Part shown: one piece after another, positions 1 to 9,343 of the stretch
How positions within the stretch are numbered: position 1 is the first letter of the stretch
Layout of the letters: the number at the start of each line of letters is the position of its first letter
DNA from: Meridianimarinicoccus roseus
Lineage (GTDB): Bacteria; Pseudomonadota; Alphaproteobacteria; Rhodobacterales; Rhodobacteraceae
Reading direction: 5' to 3'
Assembly (NCBI RefSeq): GCF_003172915.1
Contig: NZ_QGKU01000015.1
Span: forward strand, 86,029 to 150,028
Length of the DNA: 64,000 nt
Program-made: the position numbers and the translations under genes
The notes under the pieces: model-generated
What the model saw: only the letters and a program-made list of their open reading frames with translations
What the model was told of the DNA's origin: nothing
Databases searched by the model: none

Positions 1-991
1 GATCGTGTTTTCCGGTGTCGGCAAGACCGCGGCCGAGATGCGCACGGCGCTGGAGGGCGGCATCCGGCAGTTCAACGTCGAAAGCGAACCCGAACTGGAA
101 CGCCTTTCGGCGGTCGCCGCCGCAATGGGATCCCGCGCGCCGATCACCCTTCGGATCAACCCGGACGTGGATGCCAAAACCCATGCCAAGATTGCCACGG
201 GCAAGTCCGAGAACAAGTTCGGGATTCCGATTGCGCGTGCCCGCGAGGTCTATGCGATGGCCGCGCGACTGCCGGGGATCGACGTCATCGGCATCGACGT
301 CCATATCGGCAGCCAGTTGACCGAGCTTGCGCCCTTCGAGGTCGCCTATCGCAAGGTTGCCGACCTGACCCGCGCGCTGCGCGAGGACGGGCATGATATC
401 CGGCGGCTCGATCTCGGGGGCGGGCTCGGGATTCCCTATACCCGATCGAACGAAGCGCCGCCGCTGCCGCGCGACTATGGCGACCTGATCCGCCGCACGG
501 TGGGCGATCTGGGTTGCGAGGTCGAGATCGAACCGGGGCGGCTGATCTCGGGCAATGCCGGTGTGCTGGTGTCCGAGGTGATCTATCTGAAGTCCGGCGA
601 GGGGCGTGATTTTCTGATCCTCGACGCGGCGATGAACGATCTGGTCCGCCCGTCGATGTACGATGCGTATCACGACATTGTGCCGCTGCGCGAACCTGCG
701 CCGGGCGCGCCGCAACAGCCTTTCGATGTGGTCGGCCCGGTTTGCGAGACCGGCGACACCTTCGCGCGCGGCCGCGAGTTGACCGCGCTCGCGGCGGGCG
801 ACCTCGTGGCGTTCCGGTCGGCAGGCGCCTACGGCGCGGTGATGGCGTCGGAATACAATTCGCGCCCGCTGGTGCCCGAAGTGCTGGTACAGGGCGACCG
901 CTGGGCGGTGATCCGCCCGCGCCCCACTCTCGACGAGATGATCGCGCGCGACACCGTGCCGGACTGGCTGGACGGCGCGGGCGCGGACTGA
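1..991 (+). CDS. lysA: Diaminopimelate decarboxylase, 5'-truncated by window edge
   Basis: PLP-dependent cytosolic enzyme that decarboxylates meso-diaminopimelate to L-lysine, the last step of lysine synthesis. The frame is already open at base 2 (reading IVFSGVGKT), so the true start lies outside; about 330 of the usual ~420 residues are present. Visible family motifs, in order: SGVGKTAAEM, the HIGSQ stretch, the phosphate-binding GGGLGIPY, EPGR, the catalytic CETGDTF cysteine region and YGAVMASEYNSR near the end. The next gene, DUF4175, starts 147 bp downstream on the same strand, an order commonly seen in Rhodobacterales. Nothing unusual in the visible part. Confidence 0.96.
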   Translation, partial: IVFSGVGKTAAEMRTALEGGIRQFNVESEPELERLSAVAAAMGSRAPITLRINPDVDAKTHAKIATGKSENKFGIPIARAREVYAMAARLPGIDVIGIDVHIGSQLTELAPFEVAYRKVADLTRALREDGHDIRRLDLGGGLGIPYTRSNEAPPLPRDYGDLIRRTVGDLGCEVEIEPGRLISGNAGVLVSEVIYLKSGEGRDFLILDAAMNDLVRPSMYDAYHDIVPLREPAPGAPQQPFDVVGPVCETGDTFARGRELTALAAGDLVAFRSAGAYGAVMASEYNSRPLVPEVLVQGDRWAVIRPRPTLDEMIARDTVPDWLDGAGAD

Positions 992-1138
992 TCGCCCGCC
1001 GCTGCCTGAAACGCGGGCAGAAGACGTGGTCCGTTGGCTGGTCTTCGCGCATTGTGAACACGCACCCCTTTGACCTGCCAGCCCGGCGCGATACCATTCC
1101 CGAGCGGTCCGTTCCGGCCGCCTTGCCCGGAGGCCCGC

Positions 1139-3727
1139 ATGGCAGACCTCTCCAGACGCCCGTTCGACCCGATCCGCCGTGTGCGCGGACCGCTTCTGCT
1201 GACCCGCATCGGGATGGTGGCCGAACGGCTGACCCGCGCCTTCTGGCCGCTCTGGGCTGTGCTCTTGTTCGCCGCCGCCGGCGTGTTGCTGAACGTGCCT
1301 TCGATGTTGCCGCTGGAAGCGTTCTGGGCCGCCGCCCTTGCGGTGTGTGCGGCGCTTGGCTGGACTGCATGGCGCGGGTTGCGGGCGTTCCGCTGGCCGT
1401 CCCCGGACGACGCTGCGGCGCGGCTTGATGCGACGCTGGCCGGGCGTCCGCTGACCGCGCTGGCCGACAGGCAGGCGATCGGTGCCGGCGATGCCGCCTC
1501 CGAAATGGTGTGGAAAGCGCACATGCGCCGGATGATACTGCGCCTGTCCGAGGCGCGCCCGGTGCGCCCGGACCTGCGCCTGTCGCGCTTTGACCGCTAT
1601 GGTTTGCGCTATGTCGCGCTGACGCTGTTCGTGATCGGCGCCCTGTTCGGGTCGTTTCTGCGGATGGATGGCGGCACCGGCAGCCTGACGGGCGGCAGCG
1701 GAGCCGCCGTCGCGGCGGGGCCAAGCTGGGAAGGCTGGGTCCAGCCGCCCGCCTATACAGGCCAGCCGAGCCTTTACCTGAACGACCTGCCTCCCGGCCC
1801 GCTGGATGTGGCGGCGGGCAGCCACGTGGAACTGCGCCTTTACGGCGAGGTCGGGGCGCTGACAGTCGCGGAATCCGTGTCGGGCCGCACGGGCGAGGTG
1901 GAAAGTGCCGCAGCGCCCTCGCAGGGGTTCGACATCGTGCAGGCCGGACGGCTTGAGATCATGGGTCCGGGCGGCGCGGCATGGGACATCGTGCTGACCC
2001 CCGATTCGCCACCCAGCATCGCGCCGGACGGCACGCTCAGCCGCACCGCGTCGGGCGAGATGACCCAGCCTTACACCGCATCGGACGATTTCGGCGTGAC
2101 CTCGGCCACGGCGACGATCCGGCTGGATCTGGACGCGGTTGCGCGGGTCCACGGGCTGGTGGCCGAACCCGACCCGCGCGAGCCGATCACCGTGCAGTTG
2201 CCGCTGCCCATCACCGGCGACCGGGCCGAGTTCACCGAAGCGCTGGTGGAGGATTTTTCGAAGCACCCGTTTGCGGGCCTGCCCGTCACCGTGCTGTTCG
2301 AGGCACAGGATGCCGCCGGGCAGATCGGGCAGTCCGTGCCGCTGGAGCTTGCCGCGCTGCCGGGGCGGCGCTTCTTCGATCCGCTGGCCAAGGCGATCAT
2401 CGAACAACGTCGCGATCTGCTCTGGGCGCGCGAGAACGGTCTGCGGGTCGCGCGCCTGATGCGTGCCGTGTCGTTCCGGCCGGAAGACATGTTCCGGGTG
2501 GAGGCAGATTACCTGCGCACCCGTTTCATCGCCCGCCAACTCGAGGCCGCTGGTCCGCAAGGCCCCGCCGAATCGTCCCGTGCCGAGATCGCAGAAGCGA
2601 TGTGGGAGCTGGCCCTGCGGATCGAGGAGGGCGACCTTTCCGACGCGATGGAGCGGCTGCGTCGCGCGCAGGACCGTCTGTCAGAGGCGATGCGCGACGG
2701 GGCCAGCAACGAGGAAATCGCAGAGTTGATGCAGGAACTGCGCGAGGCGATGGCCGACGTCATGCGCCAGATGGCCGAGCAGATGCAGAACCAGGACGGC
2801 CCGCCGCAGGACCTTGCCGACATGCAGGAGTTGTCGGGTCAGGATCTGGAGGACATGCTTCAGCAGTTGCAGGATCTGATGGAACAGGGCCGCATGGACG
2901 AGGCGCAGGCGCTGCTCGATCAGCTGGCGCAAATGATGCAGAACATGCAGATGGCGCAGGGCGGTCAGCAAGGCCAGCAAAGCCCCGGCGAGCAGGCGTT
3001 GCAGGGGCTTCAGGAAACGCTGCGCAACCAGCAGGACCTGTCGGACGATTCGTTCCAGGGAATGCAGGGGCAGGGGCAGCAGGGCCAACAAGGGCAACAG
3101 GGCCAAGGTCAGCAAGGTCAGGGCCAGCAAGGTCAGCAAGGCCAGGGACAAGGGCAGGGCGAGGGTTTCGCGCAAGGCCAAGGCCAGGGACAGGGGCTTG
3201 GTGAAGGCCAAGGCGAAGGCCAATCGCTCAGCGACAGCCTTGCCGACCGCCAGAACGCCCTGCGCAACGAGCTTGACCGTCAGCGCGACGGCTTGCCGGG
3301 TCTGGGCCAGGGCGCCGAGGATGCGCGCCGATCGCTCGACGAGGCCGGGCGCGCCATGGACAACGCCGAACAAGCGCTGCGCAACGACGATCTTGCCGGT
3401 GCGATGGACAGCCAGGCCGAGGCGATGGACCGCCTGCGCGACGGCATCCAGAGCCTTGGCGAAGAACTTGCCCAGAACCAGCAGCAGCAAGGGCAGGGCC
3501 AACAGGGTCAAGCCGCCGGGCAAGCCGGGCAGAATGGTCAGCAGGATCCGCTGGGCCGCGATGCGGGGGGTCAGGGGCGGCTCGGAACGCGGGACAACAT
3601 GCTTCAGAACGAAGACGTGTACCGCCGCGCGCGCGATCTGCTGGAAGAATTGCGCCGCCGGTCGGGTGATCAGACCCGGCCGGAGGAAGAACTGGATTAC
3701 TTGCGCCGTCTGCTCGACCGGTTCTGA
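1139..3727 (+). CDS. DUF4175 / TIGR02302 family membrane protein with Gln/Gly-rich tract
   Basis: Large (862 aa) protein of unknown function typical of Rhodobacterales, usually next to lysA. The ATG at 1139 is chosen over an in-frame upstream ATG (1070) because GGAGG lies at 1129-1133. Three hydrophobic segments lie in the first ~190 residues (two around 35-90, one around 165-185), followed by a periplasmic-looking region and a long acidic, helical, Met/Gln-rich part with heptad character (~470-600). Residues ~600-700 are a low-complexity run of Gln-Gly units with Glu and Ser, then a final helical region ending in LDYLRRLLDRF. The function is not known; membrane anchoring plus coiled coil suggests an envelope scaffold, which is inference. 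The repeat tract may vary in length between strains. Confidence 0.9.
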   Translation: MADLSRRPFDPIRRVRGPLLLTRIGMVAERLTRAFWPLWAVLLFAAAGVLLNVPSMLPLEAFWAAALAVCAALGWTAWRGLRAFRWPSPDDAAARLDATLAGRPLTALADRQAIGAGDAASEMVWKAHMRRMILRLSEARPVRPDLRLSRFDRYGLRYVALTLFVIGALFGSFLRMDGGTGSLTGGSGAAVAAGPSWEGWVQPPAYTGQPSLYLNDLPPGPLDVAAGSHVELRLYGEVGALTVAESVSGRTGEVESAAAPSQGFDIVQAGRLEIMGPGGAAWDIVLTPDSPPSIAPDGTLSRTASGEMTQPYTASDDFGVTSATATIRLDLDAVARVHGLVAEPDPREPITVQLPLPITGDRAEFTEALVEDFSKHPFAGLPVTVLFEAQDAAGQIGQSVPLELAALPGRRFFDPLAKAIIEQRRDLLWARENGLRVARLMRAVSFRPEDMFRVEADYLRTRFIARQLEAAGPQGPAESSRAEIAEAMWELALRIEEGDLSDAMERLRRAQDRLSEAMRDGASNEEIAELMQELREAMADVMRQMAEQMQNQDGPPQDLADMQELSGQDLEDMLQQLQDLMEQGRMDEAQALLDQLAQMMQNMQMAQGGQQGQQSPGEQALQGLQETLRNQQDLSDDSFQGMQGQGQQGQQGQQGQGQQGQGQQGQQGQGQGQGEGFAQGQGQGQGLGEGQGEGQSLSDSLADRQNALRNELDRQRDGLPGLGQGAEDARRSLDEAGRAMDNAEQALRNDDLAGAMDSQAEAMDRLRDGIQSLGEELAQNQQQQGQGQQGQAAGQAGQNGQQDPLGRDAGGQGRLGTRDNMLQNEDVYRRARDLLEELRRRSGDQTRPEEELDYLRRLLDRF

Positions 3728-3761
3728 GCTTTCGGTGCCGCGCACTCGGCGTCGGCGCGCC

Positions 3762-4664
3762 TCAGGCGTCGTCGGGCATCGCCCGCCGCAGCAGGTCCAC
3801 CAGCGCGGCCTGAAAGCGGTCGCCTTGGGATTGGATCTGTGCTGCCAAGGGCAGCGTGCTTGTTTCGGGCATGCTTGCGACCAGCAGGTACAGCGCCAAG
3901 GCAGCGCATGACAGTCCCGCCGTGCCCGCGAAGCCCAGACGGAAGCCAACGCGCCGCCGCCGTTCGGCAACAACGGCGGGCGGTGCGGGAGGCGTTCTGA
4001 CAGGCAGGTGCCGCGCTTCGGAGGTCGCCCCCTGTTCCGCTGCAGCATTCGGCAGGGCCGCCATAAGAGGTGGGCGCGGATCGCGAGTCGCTGCGTGCGG
4101 GTCTTCGACCAGTCCTTCGTCATTGTCCGGCGCGGACCCCGTGCCGGGCCTTGCGGCCGACCTTTCCGCCTCGGCCAGCCGGGCCAGTCGCCCGCGCGCG
4201 CCATCGCCGCGGTCGGCACCGGGCGGCGGCATCGCGCCGGAAGCCGGGATCGGTGCGGCGCGTGCCGCCTTGCGGGCCTTCACCTCCGCCTCCGCCTCCT
4301 CGCGCAGGATCGCCAGCACGGACGGGTCCACCTTGCGGCGCGGCGGTGAGTCCGGGCCCGGCTCCGGCTGGATATCCTGATCGGTCGCGTCGGTCTCGGG
4401 CGCCGTGACGCGGGCGACCGGACCGGTGTCTGCCGGGCGCGGCGAAGGGGATGCCGCCTTGGCGGTTTCCGTGGCAGACCCATCGGGCGGGTCCTGAGCG
4501 GGCGTTGCGGCGGGGCGGGGCGCCAGGGCGGCAGGGCCATGCGCGGCCCGGAGCAGGAACCACGCCGTACCGCAGGACGAACACTGCACGTCGCGCCCCG
4601 GATCGGGCACCGCGCGTTCCGGTATGTCATAGCGTGCCCCGCAACCCGGGCATTCGATCCGCAT
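3762..4664 (-). CDS. Zinc-ribbon (MJ0042-type) membrane protein
   Basis: About 300 aa. The N-terminus reads MRIECPGCGARYDIP followed ~20 residues later by CSSCG, a CxxC...CxxC zinc ribbon of the MJ0042/zinc-ribbon-5 type. A long Pro/Ala-rich, charged linker follows, then one hydrophobic helix (about residues 240-262, containing GFAGTAGLSCAALALYLLVA) and a short C-terminal tail. An in-frame ATG six codons upstream exists, but starting at the zinc ribbon matches the family pattern. It is convergent with DUF4175, 34 bp apart, and divergent from plsC. Many Rhodobacterales carry a similar protein next to ftsEX; none is seen here. Exact role unknown. Confidence 0.82.
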   Translation of the reverse strand: MRIECPGCGARYDIPERAVPDPGRDVQCSSCGTAWFLLRAAHGPAALAPRPAATPAQDPPDGSATETAKAASPSPRPADTGPVARVTAPETDATDQDIQPEPGPDSPPRRKVDPSVLAILREEAEAEVKARKAARAAPIPASGAMPPPGADRGDGARGRLARLAEAERSAARPGTGSAPDNDEGLVEDPHAATRDPRPPLMAALPNAAAEQGATSEARHLPVRTPPAPPAVVAERRRRVGFRLGFAGTAGLSCAALALYLLVASMPETSTLPLAAQIQSQGDRFQAALVDLLRRAMPDDA

Positions 4665-4844
4665 TCGCGCTGGTCCTTCCACTGGCTCGGACAGAGCCTA
4701 TCAGCCCGTGCGGGCGGGGCAAAGCGGCAGCGCGCTTGAACCGGCCCCGCGCGTCGGGCACAAGCACGCGAGCGGGATCTGGCGCAGCCTGTCCCCAAGC
4801 CCGGTTCCCGTCCCGTTTCGGTACTGCCCACAGGAAAGCCCGCG

Positions 4845-5588
4845 ATGATCCTTCTGCGCTATTCCGCCTCTCTTGTGTTCATCGCGCAGATGTATCTGGC
4901 GATGCTTCTGCTGGGCATCGCCTTCACGCCGTGGGCGGTTCTGGACCGGCGCGGCGCGAGCACCGGGATCCGGGTCTATTGCCGCTATGTGCGGCTGACC
5001 GCGCGGCTGATCTGCGGACTGCGGTCCGAAGTGCGCGGGACGGTCCCGTCCGGCGAGGTGCTGGTCGCCTCGAAGCACCAGAGTTTCTTCGACATCATCC
5101 TGCTGTGTTCGGTCCTGCCTAGCCCCAAGTTCATCATGAAGACTGAACTGCGCCGCGCTCCCGTGCTGGGATGGTATGCCGGGCGCATCGGCTGCGTGCC
5201 GGTGGACCGGGGCCAGCGCGGGCAGGCGATCAACCAGATGCTCGCCGACGTCGCTGCCGGGCGGTCGCTGCCGGGCCAGCTTGTGATCTACCCGCAGGGC
5301 ACCCGCGTGGCGCCCGGCGACAAGCGGCCCTACAAGATCGGCACTGCGGTGCTCTATGCCGAAAGTGGGCAGGCTTGCGTGCCCGCCGCCACCAATGTCG
5401 GCCTGTTCTGGCCGCGCCGCGGTATCCTGCGCAGACCGGGCCTTGCGGTGGTGGAGTTCCTGCCCCCGATCGCGCCTGGCCTGCCCACGCAGGTCTTCAT
5501 GCAAAAGCTCGAATCGACGATCGAGGAAGCATCTGATCGTCTGGCGCTAGACACCGGGATGGCAATCGATTCGGACAATGCCCGATAG
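4845..5588 (+). CDS. plsC: 1-acyl-sn-glycerol-3-phosphate acyltransferase
   Basis: Membrane-bound acyltransferase that acylates lysophosphatidic acid to phosphatidic acid in phospholipid synthesis. The 247 aa length fits the family. An N-terminal hydrophobic helix (residues ~8-32) is followed by the catalytic HX4D motif (H78-QSFF-D83), the FIMKTELRRAP acyl-acceptor region and YPQGTR (motif III-like, about residue 150). It stands alone on the plus strand, with ~180 bp to the divergent zinc-ribbon gene and 160 bp to the barrel gene downstream. Substrate preference (lysophosphatidate or an ornithine-lipid precursor, OlsA-like) cannot be decided from sequence. Confidence 0.9.
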   Translation: MILLRYSASLVFIAQMYLAMLLLGIAFTPWAVLDRRGASTGIRVYCRYVRLTARLICGLRSEVRGTVPSGEVLVASKHQSFFDIILLCSVLPSPKFIMKTELRRAPVLGWYAGRIGCVPVDRGQRGQAINQMLADVAAGRSLPGQLVIYPQGTRVAPGDKRPYKIGTAVLYAESGQACVPAATNVGLFWPRRGILRRPGLAVVEFLPPIAPGLPTQVFMQKLESTIEEASDRLALDTGMAIDSDNAR

Positions 5589-5748
5589 GCAGGCAGATTC
5601 GCCCTTATCATCAGCAATTTGGCTGTCGGCATAACAGATAAACCATACCTCAATCCTCTTTTGCGATCCCTGTTTCAGACAGACGATCGGGTGGATCTAT
5701 GCTATGCACAGGGCAGGTTTCGGCGGATTCTCGCCGATGGAGGAGTGT

Positions 5749-6408
5749 TTGACGCAGATACGCCGCAGCCTTCCGCAGGGTCTTGCTGCCTGCCGTATCG
5801 CCGTTCTGGCGCTGATCTGGGCGCTTGGCCCGGCGGCGGCGCAGGATCCGGGCGAGGTGGGCGTGACCCTCGGTGTCAGCACACTGGGACCGACTGTGGA
5901 GGGCAGCTACCGCATTTCCGATCGGCTCGGCGTACGGGTGCCGGTCGGCTATCTCGGAACCGACCTCGACGAAAGCGAGGACGGGATCGACTACGACCTT
6001 GATCTCACCATTGGCGGTGTCGGGCTTCTGGCGGACTACTATCCGGGGCTTGGAGGACTGCGCGTATCCGGCGGCGCGTTCCTCGGGCAGTACGAAGCCG
6101 ACGGCGGCGGGCGCGGCAGCGGCCGGATCGGCGGCACTGATTACACGAATGTCGACATGGCTCTGGACGTGCACGCGCGCAACCGTGTCATGCCAGCGCT
6201 GTCGCTTGGGTATGACGGTACCCTCGGACGGCGCTGGTTGCTGTCCGCCGATCTCGGCGCGATGTATACCGGTGGCTTCGACGTTAATCTGACCGATCGG
6301 ACGGGGCAGGTGTCACAGTCTGATCTGGACGCGGAAATCTCTGATCTGGAAAGCGACATCCCGGACTTCCTGCCTTACGTTAAACTGTCGGTCGGGTTCC
6401 GCTTCTGA
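5749..6408 (+). CDS. Putative outer-membrane beta-barrel protein
   Basis: 219 aa if read from the TTG at 5749, which has GGAGG (5739-5743) five bases upstream and gives a compact signal peptide (IRRSLPQ, then a hydrophobic stretch ending ALGPAAAQD). ATGs at 5704 and 5737 are in frame but would give an overlong N-region. After the signal, alternating hydrophobic/polar strands separated by Gly/Asp turns (GVTLGVS, GLRVSGGAFLGQY, RWLLSADLGAMYTGG) and a C-terminal aromatic residue (LSVGFRF) are typical of outer-membrane barrels inserted by BamA. Ligand or function unknown. An acidic loop (DLDAEISDLESDIPD) precedes the last strand. Confidence 0.75.
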   Translation: MTQIRRSLPQGLAACRIAVLALIWALGPAAAQDPGEVGVTLGVSTLGPTVEGSYRISDRLGVRVPVGYLGTDLDESEDGIDYDLDLTIGGVGLLADYYPGLGGLRVSGGAFLGQYEADGGGRGSGRIGGTDYTNVDMALDVHARNRVMPALSLGYDGTLGRRWLLSADLGAMYTGGFDVNLTDRTGQVSQSDLDAEISDLESDIPDFLPYVKLSVGFRF

Positions 6409-6750
6409 ACCCTGACATCCTGTCTGGTGCCCGCGCATGGCGCGCCGGGCGGGTCGTTTTGCGCCGGGCATCCGTGCCGGACCGTCAAACGGAAGACGCG
6501 TTGCGACGGCCGGTGCTGGGCACATCTTTTTCGAACGGCGCAGACCGCGCGCCACTGCGAGACGGTTTATTCCCTAAAGAGCCGCGCCATGGCCTGCGTG
6601 CAGGCCGAAACGGCCGGAAGGCCAGACGGAATCGAGCGGCTCAAACCCGCAGGTATGGCAAGGGTGCGCGCTCCGGCATCCGTCCGGTTCTGGCTATGAT
6701 CAGGCCGCAGAACGACGCTTTTGCGGTTCCACCCCGCACACGGGGGCACC
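6409..6750. other. 342 bp intergenic region between convergent genes
   Basis: Lies between the end of the barrel gene (plus) and the end of accA (minus). There is a GC-rich imperfect hairpin just after the barrel gene (GCCCG...CGGGC around 6428-6452, followed by GTCGTTTT), which might terminate it, but the pairing is not strong. Short open frames here have no recognisable family, starts without clear ribosome sites, and I do not call any gene. Confidence 0.5.
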
Positions 6751-7713
6751 CTAACCCGCGAGTGACATCTGCCCCATGTCGAGATACTTGCGGCGCCTTT
6801 CGGACACGAGCGTCGCGCGGTCCTTTCCGTCAAGCTGGGCGAGCATCCGGGCAATTTCCTTGCCGACGCGGCTGATCGTCTGCGAGCGGTCGCGCTGCGC
6901 CCCGCCCACGGGTTCGGGAATGATCACGTCCGCCACGCCCAACTGCCGCAGATCCTGCGCGGTCAGGCGCAGCGCCTCAGCGGCCTCGCGCATCTTCTCG
7001 GCGTTCTTCCACAGGATGCTGGCACAGCCTTCCGGCGAGATCACCGAATAGACCGAGTGTTCCAGCATCGCGAGCCGGTTGGCCGTGGCGAAGGCCACCG
7101 CGCCGCCGGACCCACCCTCGCCGATGATGACCGATACCAGAGGAACGCCAATCTGCAGGCACGCCTCGGTGGAGCGCGCGATCGCCTCGGCCTGGCCGCG
7201 CTCTTCGGCGCCCTTTCCGGGATAGGCGCCGGGCGTGTCCACCAGCGTGATCACCGGCAGGCCGAAGCGGTCCGCCATCTGCATCAGCCGCACCGCCTTG
7301 CGGTAGCCTTCGGGCCGCGCCATGCCAAAATTGTGCTTGAGCCGCGTCGCGGTGTCGTGGCCTTTCTCATGGGCTATGACCACGACCGGCGTATCCTCGA
7401 AACGCGCCAGCCCGCCCAGAACCGCGTGATCATCCGCGAAATTCCGGTCGCCCGCCAGCGGCGTGTACTCGGTGAACAGTGCCTCGATGTAGTCCTTGCC
7501 ATTCGGCCGGTCCGGGTGGCGCGCGACCTGGCATTTCCGCCAGGGTGTGAGCTTGCGGTACAGGTCGGCCAGCAGGTCCGCCGCCTTTCGGTCCAGCGCG
7601 GCGGCCTCCGCCTCGATGTCCATCTCCTCGTTGGCCCGCGCCATCGCGCGCAACTCGTTTGCCTTGCCTTCGATCTCGGCAAGGGGTTTCTCGAAGTCGA
7701 GGTAATGGGTCAT
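6751..7713 (-). CDS. accA: Acetyl-CoA carboxylase carboxyltransferase subunit alpha
   Basis: Alpha half of the carboxyltransferase that moves the carboxyl group from biotin-BCCP to acetyl-CoA to give malonyl-CoA, the committed step of fatty-acid synthesis; it pairs with AccD, not in this window. 320 aa, the usual length. Recognisable blocks: the N-terminal [11 protein letters not shown], the [15 protein letters not shown] block, [23 protein letters not shown], the [11 protein letters not shown] stretch, the GEGGSGGA oxyanion-hole region, and EGCASILWK. Starts at the ATG complement at 7711-7713. Transcribed with DUF4399 upstream, 95 bp away. Confidence 0.97.
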   Translation of the reverse strand: MTHYLDFEKPLAEIEGKANELRAMARANEEMDIEAEAAALDRKAADLLADLYRKLTPWRKCQVARHPDRPNGKDYIEALFTEYTPLAGDRNFADDHAVLGGLARFEDTPVVVIAHEKGHDTATRLKHNFGMARPEGYRKAVRLMQMADRFGLPVITLVDTPGAYPGKGAEERGQAEAIARSTEACLQIGVPLVSVIIGEGGSGGAVAFATANRLAMLEHSVYSVISPEGCASILWKNAEKMREAAEALRLTAQDLRQLGVADVIIPEPVGGAQRDRSQTISRVGKEIARMLAQLDGKDRATLVSERRRKYLDMGQMSLAG

Positions 7714-7808
7714 TCAGCGGTCCCGGGTCGTGGCAACGCCGCACATATGGACCCTGCGCCGCGCTTATGCAATCGGCCCGGCGCGCTTTGCACAGGGCCG
7801 AAGCCGGG

Positions 7809-8234
7809 TCATTCCACGGTGATGGTGATCGGGTCTGACATCACCGGCGGATCGTGCGGGACATGGCTGTAATCCCCAAGCAACAACCGCAGCGTGTGCG
7901 TGCCAGCTGGAAGCTCGCGGGTCATCTCGGTCTGGCCGCCGCCGAAATGCACGATCTGGTCGGTTGCGGGCAGGCTGGTGGTCATGTCCACGTCGCCCGG
8001 TTCGAGGTTGATCAGAAGGTGATGGTGGCCGGTGTTGTCCACATCGTAGCCGGCCGGGGCGATGCCCATGCCGCTCAGTCCGAAGCGGATCGTGACCGGG
8101 TTCGACACGGTCGCGCCGTCGGCAGGCGAGATAAAATAGACCTCGGCGCCGTCGGGGGCCGGTGTCTGCTGGGCCAGAAGCGGCGCGGCGAAAAGCCCCG
8201 CGGCGAGAAGGGCAGCAAGTGACGTGAGTTTCAT
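7809..8234 (-). CDS. DUF4399 domain-containing periplasmic protein
   Basis: 141 aa. A clear Sec signal peptide (MKLTSLAALLAAGLFAAPLLAQ) is followed by a single small beta-rich domain with the DUF4399 features: VYFISPADGATV, NPVTIRFGLSGMGIAPAG, the His-rich NTGHHHLLI, and the LPAGTHTLRLLLGDYSHVPHDPP ending. The three adjacent histidines plus the HVPHDPP segment could bind a metal (inference). It sits between accA and mcl1, all on the minus strand, with 126 bp to mcl1. Function of the family is not established. Confidence 0.85.
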   Translation of the reverse strand: MKLTSLAALLAAGLFAAPLLAQQTPAPDGAEVYFISPADGATVSNPVTIRFGLSGMGIAPAGYDVDNTGHHHLLINLEPGDVDMTTSLPATDQIVHFGGGQTEMTRELPAGTHTLRLLLGDYSHVPHDPPVMSDPITITVE

Positions 8235-8360
8235 GGTCGTCCTCCCTGATGTGGGCGGCGATCCCGCCCTGAAGGAAGTCTAGGGCGCGCGCGCCGCCGC
8301 ACAAGCACGGCGTGCAATCCGCGCTGCCCCTTCTTGCACGCTGGGCCGCCGGCCCGCCGG

Positions 8361-9317
8361 TCAGCCCGCGATCATTTCGGACTGGCGCACGATGACTTCG
8401 GCCTGCTTGATCGAGGCGATGTCGACCAGCCGCCCCTTGTAGACCGTCGCGCCCTCGCCGCTGGCCTTGGCCGTCTCCATCGCGGCCAGGATCTCGCGCG
8501 CTTCGCTGACGGCAGCATCGGAAGGCGTGAACACCTCGTTGGCCAGCGCGATCTGCTTTGGATGGATCGCCCATTTTCCCACCATGCCCAGCGTGGCCGA
8601 CCGCAGCGCCTGGGCGCGGTAGCCGTCGTCATCGCTGAAATCGCCGAACGGGCCGTCCACCGGCAGGATGCCGTGCGTCCGGCAGGCCGCGACGATGGCG
8701 GCCTGCGCCCAGTGCCACGGGTCCGACCAGTGCTTCACGCCGCCCTGCAGCATGTAATAGTTCTCCTGTGTCCCGCCGATCCCGGTGGTCTGCATCCCCA
8801 TGGAGGCCGCGAAATCCGCCGCCCCGAGGCTCATGGCCTGAAGCCGGCGCGAGGCAGCGGCGATGGCTTCCACATGGGCGATGCCGGCCGCAGATTCGAT
8901 GATCACCTCGAAACCGATCGGTTTCGTGCGGCCCTTCGCGCGTTCGATGGCGGTCACCAACGCGTCCACGGCATAGACGTCCTCGGCGCAGCCCACCTTG
9001 GGTATCATGATCAGGTCCAGCCGGTCGGAGGCCTGTTCCAGCAGGTCCACCACGTCGCGGTACCAGTAGGGCGTATCGAGCGAGTTGACCCGCACGCTCA
9101 GCGTCTTGTTGCCCCAGTCATGGGCGCCGATCGCTTCGATCACGTTTGCGCGCGCGATGTCCTTGTCGCTGGGCGCGACCGAATCCTCGAGATCGAGGTT
9201 GATCACATCCGCCGCGCTCGCCGCCATCTTGGCGAACAGCTTGGTGTTGGACCCGGGCCCGAACAATTGGCAGCGATTGGGACGTGCCACCGGCTGCGGC
9301 TGGATACGGAAACTCAT
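8361..9317 (-). CDS. mcl1: L-malyl-CoA / beta-methylmalyl-CoA lyase
   Basis: 318 aa member of the HpcH/HpaI-CitE lyase superfamily. In Rhodobacter the Mcl1 enzyme cleaves beta-methylmalyl-CoA to propionyl-CoA and glyoxylate and condenses glyoxylate with acetyl-CoA, central to the ethylmalonyl-CoA pathway for acetate/C1 assimilation. Visible: N-terminal RPNRCQLFGPGSN, DVINLDLEDSVAP (Mg-binding acidic residues), SVRVNSLDTPYWYRD, IMIPKVG, GFEVIIESAAGI (catalytic-site Glu), the SLGAADFAASMGMQ block and WAIHPKQIALAN. Start ATG (complement 9315-9317) is preceded by GAAAGGTG. The promoter region carries two perfect inverted repeats, annotated separately. A plain citrate-lyase-like role is less likely given the length and motif match. 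Confidence 0.92.
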   Translation of the reverse strand: MSFRIQPQPVARPNRCQLFGPGSNTKLFAKMAASAADVINLDLEDSVAPSDKDIARANVIEAIGAHDWGNKTLSVRVNSLDTPYWYRDVVDLLEQASDRLDLIMIPKVGCAEDVYAVDALVTAIERAKGRTKPIGFEVIIESAAGIAHVEAIAAASRRLQAMSLGAADFAASMGMQTTGIGGTQENYYMLQGGVKHWSDPWHWAQAAIVAACRTHGILPVDGPFGDFSDDDGYRAQALRSATLGMVGKWAIHPKQIALANEVFTPSDAAVSEAREILAAMETAKASGEGATVYKGRLVDIASIKQAEVIVRQSEMIAG

Positions 9318-9343
9318 GCAGGCACCTTTCGGGTTCTTTAGTT

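Noticed and set aside
285..1724. Long minus-strand open frame opposite lysA and DUF4175
   Set aside because: Arg/Pro/Ala-rich composition typical of the antisense of GC-rich genes; two well-supported genes occupy the other strand.
2950..3240. CRISPR-like or tandem-repeat array
   Set aside because: The repetition follows codons of one reading frame (Gln-Gly) inside an intact gene; there are no spacers.
2681..4219. 512-codon minus-strand frame opposite the Gln/Gly tract
   Set aside because: It translates the complement of CAG/GGC repeats into Leu/Ala runs; overlaps DUF4175 and the zinc-ribbon gene.
6409..6750. Small genes in the barrel-accA gap
   Set aside because: Short frames lack ribosome sites and any family resemblance, and composition is not coding-like.
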